Assembly: GCF_002300165.1 (NCBI RefSeq)
Contig: NZ_MLCE01000031.1
Span: forward strand, 248,001 to 312,000
Source of the DNA: Streptomyces sp. Tue6028
GTDB lineage: Bacteria; Actinomycetota; Actinomycetes; Streptomycetales; Streptomycetaceae
Direction: 5' to 3'
DNA: 64,000 bases
Below, piece by piece: positions 35,067-47,587 of this stretch. A program made the translations under genes and the position numbers. Positions within the stretch are counted from its first letter, which is position 1, and each line of letters begins with the position of its first letter. Under the pieces are notes generated by a model. It was given only the letters and a program-made list of their open reading frames with translations, was not told the origin of the DNA and searched no databases.

Positions 35067-35850
35067 GCCGGTACACGGTGCCGGGCTCGGCCTTCCCCGG
35101 GGCCAGTAGCTGCGGCACCGTCACGAAGACGTACCCGCGCTTCTTGAGCGCGTCGATGATCCCGGGCACCGCGGGCACGGTGCCCGGGTAGAGGTCGTGC
35201 AGCAGGATGATCCCGTCCCGGGACGACTGCTGGAGGACGCGCTTCTCTATCAGCGCGGAATCGTTCGTCTGGTAGTCCTTGGCGGTCACGCTCCACAGGA
35301 CCTCGGCGAGCCCGAGTTCGCGGCTGATCCGGTGCACCGTGTCGTTCGTCCGTCCCTGCGGCGGACGCATCAGTGTGGGCTTGTGGCCGGTGAGCCGCTC
35401 TATCGCGTCGTTGGGCCGCTCCAGCTCCTCGCGTATCTGCTCCGACGAGATGCGCGTCAGGATCTTGTGGTCCCAGGTGTGGCTGGCCACCTCGTGACCC
35501 TCGTCGGCCATGCGTTTCACCAGCTCGGGGTACTTCTCGATGTGCCGCTTGCCGAGCAGGAAGAAGGTCGCCGGGACCTGCTTCTCCTTGAGGATGTCGA
35601 GCAGCCGGGCCGAGTGCTCGCTCGGTCCGGCGTCGAAGGTCAGCGCGATGCACTTGGCCTCGCGGCAGTCGACGGTTCCGAAGCGTGCCTGAACGTCGGT
35701 CGCGGCTCCCGCGCGGGCGGTGCTCGGCGCGGTGGTGTGCACGGTCGTGCACCCCGTCAGCGGAAGGGCCAGCGCGACGGCGGCGGAGATCGCCGCGGCC
35801 GTACGGAACCTGGTCCCCGGTCTTTTCATCTTCCTGGGCAGAGAAGGCAT
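35062..35850 (-). CDS. Lipoprotein polysaccharide deacetylase (NodB homology domain)
   Basis: 262 residues. A lipoprotein signal peptide ends in the lipobox LPLTGC, anchoring the enzyme outside the membrane. The NodB domain shows ALTFDAGPSEHS (motif 1, catalytic base and metal Asp), SHTWDHK (motif 2, H-x-x-x-H), RPPQGRTND (motif 3) and ILLHDLY (motif 5). It most likely N-deacetylates peptidoglycan or another amino-sugar polymer. Start: the ATG at 35850 lacks a ribosome binding site but has TATAGT six bases upstream, which suggests a leaderless transcript; ATG 35829 is the alternative and would keep the full signal peptide. A nested palindrome overlaps the promoter. Confidence 0.88.
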   Translation of the reverse strand: MPSLPRKMKRPGTRFRTAAAISAAVALALPLTGCTTVHTTAPSTARAGAATDVQARFGTVDCREAKCIALTFDAGPSEHSARLLDILKEKQVPATFFLLGKRHIEKYPELVKRMADEGHEVASHTWDHKILTRISSEQIREELERPNDAIERLTGHKPTLMRPPQGRTNDTVHRISRELGLAEVLWSVTAKDYQTNDSALIEKRVLQQSSRDGIILLHDLYPGTVPAVPGIIDALKKRGYVFVTVPQLLAPGKAEPGTVYRP

Positions 35851-35857
35851 GTCGCGA

Positions 35858-35889
35858 CTATACATGCGGTGTATACACTCGATGTATAG
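35858..35889. promoter_or_regulatory. 32-bp nested palindromic operator over the deacetylase promoter
   Basis: The outer arms CTATACAT / ATGTATAG and the centre GTGTATACAC are perfectly symmetric around 35873.5. The site can also be read as two overlapping 17-bp half-operators TATACA(T/C)-NNN-(G/A)TGTATA, 13 bp apart. It covers the -10 hexamer TATAGT of the deacetylase gene. It looks like a repressor operator; the repressor is unknown. Confidence 0.75.
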
Positions 35890-36130
35890 CCCTTTGTGCT
35901 GCGCCGATGCGTGCTCCGGGGTGCCTTCATGAGGTGCTGTGGGAGTGCTGTCGCAGAGGTTCGGCGGGGCGTCGGTGAGGGTGCGCCCGCCTGGTGGCGC
36001 CCGTCCGTTCGCCGCCGCCGTCCGCCCGGCCGTTCCCGCTCGGGCGCGAAGCGTCGCCTCCTGTGTGTCGTCCGCCACACCTCGTCCACGTGCCGCTCGC
36101 TCCTGGTGAACGGCTCCGACCGGTGCACCC

Positions 36131-36176
36131 TTTACGAATAAGTCATTGTCTGTAGAATTCTTTCCATCGAGAATTC
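36131..36176 (+). promoter_or_regulatory. Promoter/operator of the flavoprotein operon
   Basis: Possible -35 TTTACG (36131-36136), 16-nt spacer, -10 TAGAAT (36153-36158). The -10 is embedded in GAATTC, which is repeated after exactly ten bases (36171-36176). The same arrangement and flanking bases (AGTCA, TGTAGAATTC) occur at 39735-39780. Confidence 0.7.
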
Positions 36177-36202
36177 CTGCACGCCGAGCGGCGGTGAGGC
36201 AC

Positions 36203-37879
36203 GTGAACGTGACCGGCAAGGACAGTGCGCGCACGAGGTACGAGGTCGCCGTGATCGGCGGCGGCTTCGCGGGTCCCCTGCTCGCCGCGGTCCTGGCGCG
36301 AAACGGGGTGCGGACGCTCCTCGTCGAGGGCGAGGAGGCCCCGCGCTTCGCGGTGGGGGAGTCGATGGTCCCGTACACGGCGGCACTCGCCCGCGTGGTC
36401 GCCCGGCGCTACGGCGTGCCCGAGGTCGAACACCTCACCAGCCTCGAAGGCGTGCGGCGCGAGGTCTCGTCCCGCTGCGGGGTGCTGCGCAACATGGGGT
36501 TCGTCCACCACCGCCCGCACCTGCGCCAGCATCCCGGCGAGATCTACCAGGTGGTGAACCCCTCCGTCGTACCGCCCGTGCCGCATCTCTTCCGCGAGGA
36601 CGTCGACGCCCATCTGCTGGGCGTCGCGCGGCGTCGCGGCGCGGACGTGCGCACCGGCTCCGGCGCACGCGTCGAGGGGATCCGGATCGACCCGGACACG
36701 GGAGTGAGCCTGCGCACCGCGGCCGGCGAGGAGTTCACCGCGGAGTACGTGGTCGACGCGGGAGGTCGGCACGGACCCGTGGCGCAGGAACTGGGGTTGC
36801 GGGAGGAACCGGCCCCGGCGCGTCATCACTCCCGCACGCTCTTCACCCACATGACGGGCGTGACCCCGTACGACGCGACCGTCGCCGGGCGGCTGCACGA
36901 CCAGCCGAGCCCCTGGCACCAGGGCACCCTGCACCACGTCTTCGACGGAGGCTGGCTGTGGGTGATCCCCTTCGACAACCACCCCCGGTCCACGAACAGC
37001 GTGTGCAGCGTCGGGCTCACCCTCGACGCCCGCAGGCACCCGGCCCGCGGCCTCGCGCCGCAGGAGGAGTTCGACCGGCTGCTGGCCCGGTTCCCCGACC
37101 TGGCCGAGCAGTTCCGGCACGCCGCGCCCGCCCGGCCGTGGACCGCGACGGGCCGGCTGCAGTACTCCTCGAAGCGCGTCGTCGGCGACCGCTACTGCCT
37201 GGCGTCCCACACCGCGGGTTTCGTCGACCCCCTCTACTCGCGCGGTCTCGCCCACAGTCTGGAGGTCGTCAACGCCCTGGCCCGCCGCCTGATCGACGCG
37301 GCGCACGACGGCGACTGGTCCACCGGGCGGTTCCAGTACGTCGAGGACCTCCAGCAGGCCCTGTTCGACGCGCACGACGACCTGGTGTACGCGTCGTTCG
37401 TCTCCTTCCGCGACTTCGAGCTCTTCAACGCCGTCGTCCGGACCTGGACGGTGAGCACCGTGCTCGGTGCGCTCGCCGTGGAGAACGCCTGCGCCGCGTA
37501 CGGCAGGAGCGGCGACGACGCCGTCTTCCGTGACCTGGAGCAGACCCGGCACCCCGGATCCCCGCTTCCCGGCAGCGCGCACTACAACTCCCTCGGCCCC
37601 TTGACCCGCACCCTGTGCGAGGAGGTCGAGGCCGGCACGCGCACGCCGAAGGAGGCGGCGGACGGGATCTTCGACGCCATCGGGCGGGCCGACTACCTCC
37701 CGCCGTCGCTCGGCCTGGGGGACCCGGACGACCGGTTCTTCCACAACACCCCGGCGCGTATCGCGCGTGCCGCCCGCTGGGTGCGAACCGACGCGCCCGA
37801 CGAGATCGGCGCGCTGCTCAAGGGCGCCATGGGAGGGCTGATCCGGGAGCGGCTGCGCGGCGTGCGCCGTCCCGGGTGA
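36203..37879 (+). CDS. FAD-dependent oxidoreductase of the tryptophan halogenase superfamily (copy 1)
   Basis: 558 residues from GTG 36203 (MNVTGKDSARTRYEVAVIGG). The N-terminal dinucleotide-binding motif is GGGFAG, followed by PRFAVGESMVP, the halogenase-type GES..P motif. WLWVIP (residues 251-256) matches the WxWxIP signature of flavin-dependent halogenases. At the position where the tandem paralogue has Lys96 in GVKRHFGF, this copy has Leu95 (GVLRNMGF); if that is the catalytic-lysine equivalent, chlorination is doubtful. C-terminal ~200 residues are helical. Halogenase, hydroxylase or desaturase chemistry is all possible. It is followed by its paralogue after 129 nt and is driven by the shared cluster promoter. 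The upstream extension to 36146 overlaps that promoter and is rejected. Confidence 0.8.
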   Translation: MNVTGKDSARTRYEVAVIGGGFAGPLLAAVLARNGVRTLLVEGEEAPRFAVGESMVPYTAALARVVARRYGVPEVEHLTSLEGVRREVSSRCGVLRNMGFVHHRPHLRQHPGEIYQVVNPSVVPPVPHLFREDVDAHLLGVARRRGADVRTGSGARVEGIRIDPDTGVSLRTAAGEEFTAEYVVDAGGRHGPVAQELGLREEPAPARHHSRTLFTHMTGVTPYDATVAGRLHDQPSPWHQGTLHHVFDGGWLWVIPFDNHPRSTNSVCSVGLTLDARRHPARGLAPQEEFDRLLARFPDLAEQFRHAAPARPWTATGRLQYSSKRVVGDRYCLASHTAGFVDPLYSRGLAHSLEVVNALARRLIDAAHDGDWSTGRFQYVEDLQQALFDAHDDLVYASFVSFRDFELFNAVVRTWTVSTVLGALAVENACAAYGRSGDDAVFRDLEQTRHPGSPLPGSAHYNSLGPLTRTLCEEVEAGTRTPKEAADGIFDAIGRADYLPPSLGLGDPDDRFFHNTPARIARAARWVRTDAPDEIGALLKGAMGGLIRERLRGVRRPG

Positions 37880-38008
37880 CCCGGCGGGTGCCTTCCGGGT
37901 CACGACCGGAAGGCACCTCCCGGGCCGCTCCGGCGGACCGGGCCGGAGCCGCGCCGTCGACGCGGACCGGCCGCTGTCCTGTCCCACCCGACGACAAGGA
38001 GACCGTAC

Positions 38009-39685
38009 GTGAACGCAACGGGCACATCTGAGCTGGAGAGGGAGACGTACGACGTGGCGATCCTCGGATCGGGCGTCGCCGGCTCCCTCCTCGGCGCGAT
38101 CCTGGCCCGGCACGGGACCAAGGTCCTTCTGCTGGACGCCGGTTCGCACCCCCGGTTCGCCATCGGCGAGTCGACGATCCCGTTCACCCTGGTGTCGCTG
38201 CGCACCCTCGCGGAGCGCTACGACGTGCCGGAGATCGCCGCGCTCGCCTCGTTCACCGACACCACCCGAACGATCGGGCCGCGTTTCGGCGTCAAACGGC
38301 ACTTCGGGTTCCTGCTGCACCACGAAGGCGCTCCGCAGAACCCGCGCGAGGTCAACGAGTTCAACACTCCGCCCCAACTGCTGCACGAGGCAGCCCACTT
38401 GTTCCGCCAGGACACCGACTCCTACCTCTTCCAGGTGGCGGTCAAGTACGGGTGCAAGGCGCGCCAGAACTTCTTCGTCACCGACATCGACTTCGACGGC
38501 TCGGGTGTCACCCTGGCCGGGCGCGACGGCGAGTACCGGGCGCGCTACCTGGTGGACGCGAGTGGCTTCCGCTCCCCGGTCGCCGACAAGTTCGGGCTGC
38601 GCGAGGACCCCTGCCGGTTCAAGCATCACTCCCGCTCGATCTGGAACCACGTCGTCGACCTGACCCCCACCGACCGGCTCTTCGACCACCTTCCGGACGG
38701 CCAGCGGCCGCCGGTGCCCTGGTACGAGGGCACCGTGCACCACATGTTCGACCGCGGCTGGGCCTGGGTGATCGGCTTCAACAACAACAAGTGGTCCAAG
38801 AACCCGCTGTGCAGCGTCGGCATGACCGTCGACCCGCGGCGCTTCCCCAAGCCCGACGGGCTGAGCCCCGAGGAGGACTTCGCCCGGCTCGCCGCTCCCT
38901 TCCCGGACATCGTCCGGCAGTTCGAGGGCATGAAGGCGGTGCGGGAATGGACCTCCACGGGGCGCCTGCAGTACTCCTCGAAGCAGACCGCGGGCGACCG
39001 CTGGTTCCTGCTCTCGCACGCCGCCGGATTCCTCGACCCGCTCTTCTCGCGCGGTCTGTCCAACACGACCGAGGCCCTGAACGTGCTGGCCTGGCGGCTG
39101 CTGCGGGCCGTCCAGGACGACGACCTCTCCGGCGAGCGGTTCGCCCCGGTCGACCGGCTCCAGCAGTCGCTGTTCGACTACAACGACTCGCTCGTCAACT
39201 CGGCCTTCATCTCCTGGTGCGACTACGACCTGTGGAGCGCGGTCTTCAGGATCTGGGCGTGGGGCGCCAACGCGGGCGTGTACCGGATGCAGAGCGCGCT
39301 CACCAAGTTCCGCAAGGACGGCCGGGACCGCCACTTCGTGGACCTGGAGGACGTCCCGTACCCCGGTCTGTACTGGCCCGACCACGACGGCTTCGCCGAG
39401 TTGTACGAGACGATGGTGAAGCAGTGCGAGGCCGTGGAGGCCGGCTCCGTGACCGCCGAGGACGCCGCCGACCTCCTGTACGAGCGGCTGCTGGCCGCCG
39501 ACTTCGTGCCCAAGCACTTCGGGTACGCCGAGCGCGAGGTGCGTTTCCTGAACCCGCGGCCCAAGACCCTGCTGAAGATGCTGCGCTGGGCGGCCACCGA
39601 CGCCGACCCCGTCGTCCGCCGGCTGGTCATGGAGAACGGCCGCGAGGCCGTCAAGGCGAGGCTGAAGGGGAGCAAGCTGTTCTGA
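38009..39685 (+). CDS. FAD-dependent oxidoreductase of the tryptophan halogenase superfamily (copy 2)
   Basis: 558 residues, GTG start with AAGGAGA upstream. It is colinear with copy 1, with the same length and similar layout: GSGVAG dinucleotide motif, PRFAIGESTIP, GVKRHFGF with Lys96, the same LQYSSK.. block (RLQYSSKQTAGDRW against RLQYSSKRVVGDRY) and FSRGLSNTTEALN. The WxWxIP equivalent reads WAWVIG at 251-256, so Pro is replaced by Gly. Thus each paralogue deviates at a different signature position. The pair probably acts on one biosynthetic intermediate, perhaps as a complex or in consecutive steps. No flavin reductase is encoded nearby. Substrate unknown. Confidence 0.8.
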   Translation: MNATGTSELERETYDVAILGSGVAGSLLGAILARHGTKVLLLDAGSHPRFAIGESTIPFTLVSLRTLAERYDVPEIAALASFTDTTRTIGPRFGVKRHFGFLLHHEGAPQNPREVNEFNTPPQLLHEAAHLFRQDTDSYLFQVAVKYGCKARQNFFVTDIDFDGSGVTLAGRDGEYRARYLVDASGFRSPVADKFGLREDPCRFKHHSRSIWNHVVDLTPTDRLFDHLPDGQRPPVPWYEGTVHHMFDRGWAWVIGFNNNKWSKNPLCSVGMTVDPRRFPKPDGLSPEEDFARLAAPFPDIVRQFEGMKAVREWTSTGRLQYSSKQTAGDRWFLLSHAAGFLDPLFSRGLSNTTEALNVLAWRLLRAVQDDDLSGERFAPVDRLQQSLFDYNDSLVNSAFISWCDYDLWSAVFRIWAWGANAGVYRMQSALTKFRKDGRDRHFVDLEDVPYPGLYWPDHDGFAELYETMVKQCEAVEAGSVTAEDAADLLYERLLAADFVPKHFGYAEREVRFLNPRPKTLLKMLRWAATDADPVVRRLVMENGREAVKARLKGSKLF

Positions 39686-39734
39686 CGCCGCACAGTTGCC
39701 GACGAGCCGTCAGGGTTCGTTGTGGCGCGAGGGT

Positions 39735-39780
39735 TTGCCGTCGAAGTCAACGTGTGTAGAATTCAATGCGTACGGAATTG
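39735..39780 (+). promoter_or_regulatory. Promoter/operator of the MFS/NRPS genes
   Basis: -35 TTGCCG (39735-39740), 16-nt spacer, -10 TAGAAT (39757-39762), with GAATTC (39759-39764), ten bases, then GAATTG (39775-39780). This copies the layout at 36131-36176, including AGTCA at the same distance. Confidence 0.7.
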
Positions 39781-39866
39781 GCGTGCCCCACAGGGAACCC
39801 GTTCCGGAACCCATCGTTGGCAATGGCGCTGAACGAGAGGTGCGCGGTGATGTCGGAGATCCTGAC

Positions 39867-41117
39867 GTGGCGTGGACGGCACGGGACGGTGCGACCGTGA
39901 CGGGCCGGATCCTCCCGCCGCGCGGCCCCGCCCGCACCCTCACCGGAATCACCCTGGTGCACACCATGGGCCAGGGTCTGTGGATGGCGCTGAACGCCGT
40001 CTATGCGACAGCCGTACTCGGGCTGTCCCCGGGCCAGTTCGGGCTCGGTGCCGGGGCCGCCGCCGCGGTGGCCCTGGCGCTGAGCACCCCCACCGGACAT
40101 CTCGCCGACCGGGTCGGGCCGCGTGCCGTGCAGATCTGGTCCTTCCTGGCCCTCGGGCCGCTGACCGCCGCCCTCCTGTTCGTCGACGGATTCGGCGCCT
40201 ACGTGACGGTGATGTCCGTGCAGGCGGTGGCCTACAGCGCCAGCCGGAGCGCCCGCATGGCCATGATCGCCGGACTGGTGCCGGCCGCGGAGCGGGTCAC
40301 CCTCCGCGCCCGACTGCGCGCCGCCGCCAACGTCAGCGTCTCCGTCGGCGCGGGAATCGCGGGCGCCCTGCTCGCGGTCGGCACCCCGACGGCGTACCGC
40401 GGAGCGGTCGTCCTCAACGCCCTCACCTACTTCGGCACCGGCCTGCTCACGCTGCTCCTGCCGGCCGTGCCGCCGCAGCCCGCGCGGCCGGGACCCGCAC
40501 TCGTCGTCCTGCGCGACCGCCCCTACCTGGCGTTCGTCGTCCTCGACGGGCTGCTCTCCATGCACAACCTCCTCCTGGACGTCGTCCTTCCGCTCTGGGT
40601 CCTGCATCACACCCACGCGCCGCGCTGGATGATCGCGGTCATCCTGCTCACCAACACGGTCTCCGTGGTGCTGCTCCAGGTCAGGGCCGCCCGCGGCACC
40701 GACGACCCGGCGGGCGCCGCACGTGCCTCGCGTGCCGGGTCCTGGTGTCTGGGCGCCGCCTGCCTGGTCTTCGCGCTGACCGAGGGCGCACCCGCGCTCC
40801 TGGCCTCGGCCCTGCTGGTCCTCGGCGCGCTCGTCCACGTCCTTGGCGAGGTCAGACAGTCGGCGGGCAGCTGGGGCATCTCCTTCGGGCTCGCCCCGGA
40901 CGACGCCCAGGGCCAGTACCAGGGCACCTACGCGATGGGCGCCGACATCGGCAAGATGGCCGCGCCCGCCCTGCTGACCTGGCTCGCCGTCGAGCACGGC
41001 ACGGTGGGCTGGGTGGTGATGGCGGCCGGCTTCGCCGCGCTCGGCTCCGTCATGCCGGCAGTGGTGGCGCTGGCCCGACGGCGCAGCAAGGAGCGCTCCG
41101 CCCCGGCCATGGCGTGA
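39867..41117 (+). CDS. MFS transporter, probable product exporter
   Basis: 416 residues from GTG 39867, which has GGAGA seven bases upstream and lies about 100 nt after the predicted transcription start. About 11-12 hydrophobic helices. The loop 2-3 motif reads GHLADRVGPR, the major-facilitator signature. The 12-helix layout and the TLTGITLVHTMGQGLWMALN start fit drug-type exporters in biosynthetic clusters. Substrate unknown; export of the cluster product or self-protection is inferred. In-frame sequence upstream to 39696 covers the promoter and is unlikely to be translated. Confidence 0.82.
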   Translation: MAWTARDGATVTGRILPPRGPARTLTGITLVHTMGQGLWMALNAVYATAVLGLSPGQFGLGAGAAAAVALALSTPTGHLADRVGPRAVQIWSFLALGPLTAALLFVDGFGAYVTVMSVQAVAYSASRSARMAMIAGLVPAAERVTLRARLRAAANVSVSVGAGIAGALLAVGTPTAYRGAVVLNALTYFGTGLLTLLLPAVPPQPARPGPALVVLRDRPYLAFVVLDGLLSMHNLLLDVVLPLWVLHHTHAPRWMIAVILLTNTVSVVLLQVRAARGTDDPAGAARASRAGSWCLGAACLVFALTEGAPALLASALLVLGALVHVLGEVRQSAGSWGISFGLAPDDAQGQYQGTYAMGADIGKMAAPALLTWLAVEHGTVGWVVMAAGFAALGSVMPAVVALARRRSKERSAPAMA

Positions 41118-41413
41118 GCGACCCCGCGTCGTACGCCCCGACGGGCGCCCGGAGTCCCGGGCCGTGCGGCACACCACGCCGGGCTCTCCTTCACCGAAGT
41201 CCCTTCCCCCGGACGACCGTTCGAGCCGGTCGCCGCCCGCTCCGCGCCGGTACGTGATCCCGTGCCGGGTGCGCGCCGTGCCCTGCCCCGGAGACGGTAC
41301 GCGCGAGCGCAGGGGGCGGCACGCGGCCCCGGCGTCTTGCGGCGTGCCTGCCGGCCGCTCCCGGAAGTCATCACCACCCCACAAGTCCCGTAAGAAGACG
41401 AGGAGTTCAGCCC
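41118..41413. other. Intergenic gap before the NRPS gene
   Basis: 296 bases. I see no gene, no clear repeat and no copy of the GAATTC-N10-GAATT promoter, so the NRPS operon is either read through from the MFS promoter or has an unrecognised promoter. The ribosome binding site GAGGAG is at its end. Confidence 0.4.
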
Positions 41414-45324
<3,911 letters not shown>

Positions 45325-45328
<4 letters not shown>

Positions 45329-46647
45329 CAGACCCAGCCAGCGGGCACCCGGCCGTCGCGCACCCCACCGGTGCGCGCACCCCGCGCGGATCCCGACACG
45401 TGGTGTTCGTGACCTGGAAGACCGGCAACGCCCCCGCCTTCCGGGCGGCCGCGCGGCTCGGCCACGAGGTGACACTCGTCCGGTCGCTGCGCATGGAACG
45501 CGCCCAGCACATCGACTTCACCGCCTCGCCCTACCGGCAGGACGTCGACACGGTGCACGTCCTCGACGACGCGACCGACGAGGCGTCGCTGCGGGCCTGC
45601 CTCCACGCCATCCACCGTGAGCGGCCGATCGACGCCTTCGTGGCCACGGTCGACGCCCTCGTCGTGCCGGTGGCCCGCATCGCCGACGAGCTCGGCGTCC
45701 CGTTCACCAGCGCGGACGGCGCCGCCACGGCCAAACTCAAGCACCGCTGCCGCGAGGTCCTCGCCGCGGCCGGCGTCGACGACACCCGGCACGCCGTCGT
45801 CACCGACCACGCCGCGGCCGCCGCGTTCGCCGCCGGGACCGGCTATCCCGTCGTCCTCAAACCGGCGAGGGGCTCGGCCAGCGAAGGAGCGCACATCGTC
45901 CCCGACGCGGACCGCATGCGGGAACTGTGGCAGAACATACGGCCCGGCCGAGCGCCCTACCAGGACGGCGTGCTCGTCGAGCAGTACCTGACCGGACGGT
46001 TCCTGTCCGCCGAACTCGGCCTGTCCCACGGACGTTTCCTGCGGCTCGCCGTCAGCGAGCGCAAGACCTGGCACCGGCACGAGGCGCTGGAGGTCGGCAC
46101 CACGATCCCCGCCGCCATCGACGCCGACACGTACGAGCGGGTCATGGCCTTCGCGGAGTCCGTGGTCTCGGCCGTGGGGCTGCGCCTCGGCATCTTCCAC
46201 GTGGAGATCATGCTGGCGGACGACGGGCGGCCCCGGCTCATCGAACTCAACCCCCGTCTGATGGGCTCCTGTCTGCCGAACCTGTTCCAGCTGGCCGGCG
46301 GCGGCGACCCGTTCGAGCTCCTGGTGCGCGTCCACCTCGACGAGGAGGTGGAGACCGGCGACATCGCCTTCGACCGCTACGCGACGGTCCGCTGGTTCGG
46401 TGCCGCCGACCCCGTGCCGAGGCCCGCCGACCCGCCGACCCTCGACTGGGCCGCAGAGTACGGCGACGCCCTGCACGCGCTGACCGTGAACCTCCCGGAC
46501 GCCGAGGTCCTCGCACCCTGCCGGGGCAACCTCGGCAACTTCGGCGAGGTGCAGGTCGTGCACCCCGACCACGCGACCTCCATCGGGGTCGCCGAGGAGA
46601 TCGTCGCCAGGGCGGCGGCCCAGCTCGGCATCGAGGTGACGCGATGA
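45325..46647 (+). CDS. ATP-grasp carboxylate-amine ligase
   Basis: 440 residues, overlapping the NRPS stop by ATGA. The ATP-grasp fold is seen in GYPVVLKPARGSASEGAHIV (nucleotide-binding Lys), the VLVEQYLTGRFLSAELGLSH adenine/hinge region, and the metal site EIMLADDGRPRLIELNPRLMG (Glu...Asn). Members ligate a carboxylate to an amine through an acyl phosphate, often making a dipeptide in natural product clusters. The first ~25 residues are disordered. In this operon it would join an amino acid to a partner made by the neighbouring enzymes; substrate unknown. Confidence 0.88.
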
Positions 46648-47573
46648 ACGCCACGAACGTCCTGTTCGCCCAGACCCGCGCCCAGCTCGACCGGCTCGGC
46701 CTGCCCGACCGCGACACCACGCCCGCCGAGGAGTCCGCCCGCACCTTCGAGGACGGGTGCCACTTCCGGATCGAGGTCCCCACCGTCAACTCCGCGCAGG
46801 CGGCCGAGACCCTCCTCGCGGAGAGCCGCCGACGGGGCCTGACCGTCAACCGCGTCACCGAGACCCGCGGCATGTACCGGCACACCGCCGGCGAACTGCG
46901 CGCCTACGCACAGCTGGGGGAGGAGTACGGCGCCCAGATCCTGATGTCGGTCGGCCCCCGCGCCCCGTACGACATCGGAGCGGGCGTCCAGACGCCCGAG
47001 GGCGCCCGCATCGGCTACCGGCTGCGCGGCCAGGAGCAGGTCGTGCGTGCCGTCGAGGACGTGAAACGGGGCATCGAGGCCGGGATCCGCGGCTTCGTCG
47101 TCTACGACGAGGGCCTGCTGTGGGTGCTGCACCGGCTGCGCACCGCGGGCGAACTGCCGGCCGGGATCCATCTGAAGGTCTCCGCGCACTGCGGACACGG
47201 CAACCCCAGCTCCGCGCAGATGCTGGAGATGCTCGGCGCCAACAGCTTCAACCCGGTGCGCGACCTTCCGCTGCCGATGATCGCCGCGATCCGCGCGGCC
47301 GTGTCGATCCCGCTGGACTGCCACGTCGACAATCCGCGCCTGTCCGGCGGCTTCGTCCGCACCTACGAGGCACCCGAGTTCGTGCGCGCCGCCGCGCCCG
47401 TCCACCTCAAGACCGGCAACAGCGCGCTGGAGGGCCACGGCGTCACCCCCACGCCCTGCCAGCTGGAGGACATCCTGCGGCAGATCGAGATCGTCACCGA
47501 GTTCCTGGACCGTCATCTGCCGACGGCCCGCCAGACACCGGCCGGGCGCCGTCACGCACCCGTCGCCGGCTGA
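46644..47573 (+). CDS. TIM-barrel protein related to the U32 peptidase family
   Basis: 309 residues, start overlapping the previous stop (ATGA). The sequence reads as an alpha/beta barrel: HFRIEVPTVNSAQAAETLLA, YGAQILMSVGPRAPYDIGAG, GIRGFVVYDEGLLWVLHRLR, HLKVSAHCGHGNPSSAQMLE, SFNPVRDLPLPMIAAIRAAV, IPLDCHVDNPRLSGGF, APVHLKTGNSALEGHG. These blocks match uncharacterised actinomycete proteins annotated as U32 family peptidases. No Fe-S or canonical protease triad is evident. Cys and His in SAHCGHG and Asp/His in DCHVDNP are candidate active-site residues. In this operon it is probably not a housekeeping peptidase but a lyase, epimerase or amidohydrolase-type step; this is inference. Confidence 0.62.
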   Translation: MNATNVLFAQTRAQLDRLGLPDRDTTPAEESARTFEDGCHFRIEVPTVNSAQAAETLLAESRRRGLTVNRVTETRGMYRHTAGELRAYAQLGEEYGAQILMSVGPRAPYDIGAGVQTPEGARIGYRLRGQEQVVRAVEDVKRGIEAGIRGFVVYDEGLLWVLHRLRTAGELPAGIHLKVSAHCGHGNPSSAQMLEMLGANSFNPVRDLPLPMIAAIRAAVSIPLDCHVDNPRLSGGFVRTYEAPEFVRAAAPVHLKTGNSALEGHGVTPTPCQLEDILRQIEIVTEFLDRHLPTARQTPAGRRHAPVAG

Positions 47574-47587
47574 CCCGGGGAACCCGA

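Noticed and set aside
36146-36202. An in-frame TTG start for flavoprotein copy 1
   Set aside because: It lies inside the -10/operator region and upstream of the likely transcription start; the paralogue begins at the homologous VN-TG.
36203-39685. Naming these genes as tryptophan 7-halogenase
   Set aside because: Motifs are only partly conserved in each copy and no Trp- or indole-related gene is nearby.
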